Assembly: GCF_009768975.1 (NCBI RefSeq)
Contig: NZ_CP035733.1
Coordinates: 1,364,001-1,428,000, forward strand
Reading direction: 5' to 3'
Source: Sphingorhabdus lacus
Lineage (GTDB): Bacteria > Pseudomonadota > Alphaproteobacteria > Sphingomonadales > Sphingomonadaceae
DNA length: 64,000 nucleotides
Position numbers and translations under genes: made by a program. Within the stretch, counting starts at the first letter, position 1. Each line of letters opens with the position of its first letter. Shown here piece after piece: positions 63,620 through 64,000 of the stretch. Below the pieces are notes generated by a model. That model had not been told where the DNA came from. It ran no database searches and saw nothing but the letters and a program-made list of their open reading frames with translations.

Positions 63620-64000
63620 AGTGCCGTATCCTTGGCGAGTGCGGGTGACGGGGCAAAGGCGGAAGCAGTCTCGTGCTTTTGCTTTATGGTGTGCATGATG
63701 GGCGCTTTGCCGAAGGATTCCACCAGATCGGCAAGATCGGAAACGGCCTGGGGTCGACCACAGCTTTTCGCTGCTTTCGCCGCATTTTCCAATGCGCCGG
63801 GTTCCAGCGCGATTTTCTGGATCTGCTTAGCAAGTTCGACCGGCGTGAACTGGGTCTGTGCAATTGCGCGTGCACCGCCCGCCTGCACCATTTCCTTCAC
63901 ATTAAAGCTTTGGTGATTGTCCGTCGCGCTGGGCAGCGGAACCAATATGGCGGGGCGTCCGGCGCAGGTCAGTTCTGCAATGGTCGAGGCCCCTGCCCGC
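63616..64000 (-). CDS. murG: Undecaprenyl-PP-MurNAc-pentapeptide GlcNAc transferase, C-terminal part
   Basis: The frame is open from the right edge to the stop at 63616-63618, giving the last 127 residues. [23 protein letters not shown] followed by ATDNHQ is the UDP-GlcNAc-binding signature of MurG, and the C-terminal helix follows. The enzyme converts lipid I to lipid II. Its stop overlaps the murC start as ATGA. The tail after about [10 protein letters not shown] is somewhat longer than usual and of low complexity. Confidence 0.94.
   Translation of the reverse strand, partial: RAGASTIAELTCAGRPAILVPLPSATDNHQSFNVKEMVQAGGARAIAQTQFTPVELAKQIQKIALEPGALENAAKAAKSCGRPQAVSDLADLVESFGKAPIMHTIKQKHETASAFAPSPALAKDTAL

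Noticed and set aside
1-64000. Search for CRISPR arrays, insertion sequences, tRNA or rRNA genes and phage genes
   Set aside because: No spaced repeats, transposase-like proteins, terminal inverted repeats or structural RNA signatures were seen by eye. A covariance-model scan would be needed to exclude small RNAs.

Overview
The window looks like chromosome of a free-living alphaproteobacterium of the Sphingomonadales (Sphingopyxis, Sphingorhabdus or a relative). The support is a moderately GC-rich composition, many TonB-dependent outer-membrane receptors, SLC45-type sugar transport next to a LacI regulator and flavin-dependent halogenases, and a division/peptidoglycan cluster ordered murG-murC-murB-ddl-ftsQ-ftsA-ftsZ. 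The assignment comes from protein character and gene order, not from a database search. I see no rRNA, tRNA, insertion sequence, prophage or CRISPR array. No gene-free stretch exceeds 300 bases.

Left arm (1-11650): a probable phosphate-starvation island. A lipoprotein and a TonB receptor (reading left), a small TPR protein, and a second TonB receptor translationally coupled to a nucleotide pyrophosphatase/phosphodiesterase surround intergenic regions that carry 7-4-7 direct repeats resembling alphaproteobacterial Pho boxes. Next to them are two divergent gene pairs that I cannot place in a known pathway: an ATP-grasp ligase with a MobA-like nucleotidyltransferase, and a fold-type-I PLP enzyme with a Wzx-like flippase. 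A weaker Pho-like repeat lies between the pairs. This is the best candidate for an undescribed system, possibly making and exporting a surface molecule.

11682-20040: a tightly coupled seven-gene acyl-CoA operon (four acyl-CoA dehydrogenases, a CaiB-type CoA-transferase, a thiolase and a MaoC/HTD2-like hydratase). One dehydrogenase has the N-terminal extension of methylsuccinyl-CoA dehydrogenase. 20207-24370: an RND efflux adaptor and pump.

24362-39520: a maltodextrin utilisation locus. It has an MFS transporter, a LacI repressor, a TonB receptor, and a six-gene overlapping operon with a halogenase at each end and two GH13 enzymes, a GH97 enzyme and an esterase in between. A shared ATACGTAT palindrome upstream of both transport genes is a candidate operator.

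39593-44547: surface polysaccharide genes: UDP-GlcNAc 2-epimerase, UDP-ManNAc dehydrogenase, a PAP2 membrane protein whose natural reading frame is broken by one TGA, and an AT-richer O-antigen ligase. 44535-48051: an acyl-CoA synthetase, an unassigned periplasmic protein and a DUF938 methyltransferase. 48048-52740: glycine cleavage genes gcvT-gcvH-gcvPA-gcvPB behind a tandem glycine riboswitch. 52781-56516: an NAD(P)-binding protein, a dGTPase-like HD protein and a TPR/SPOR protein. 56625-64000: the division and cell-wall cluster, leaving the window inside murG.
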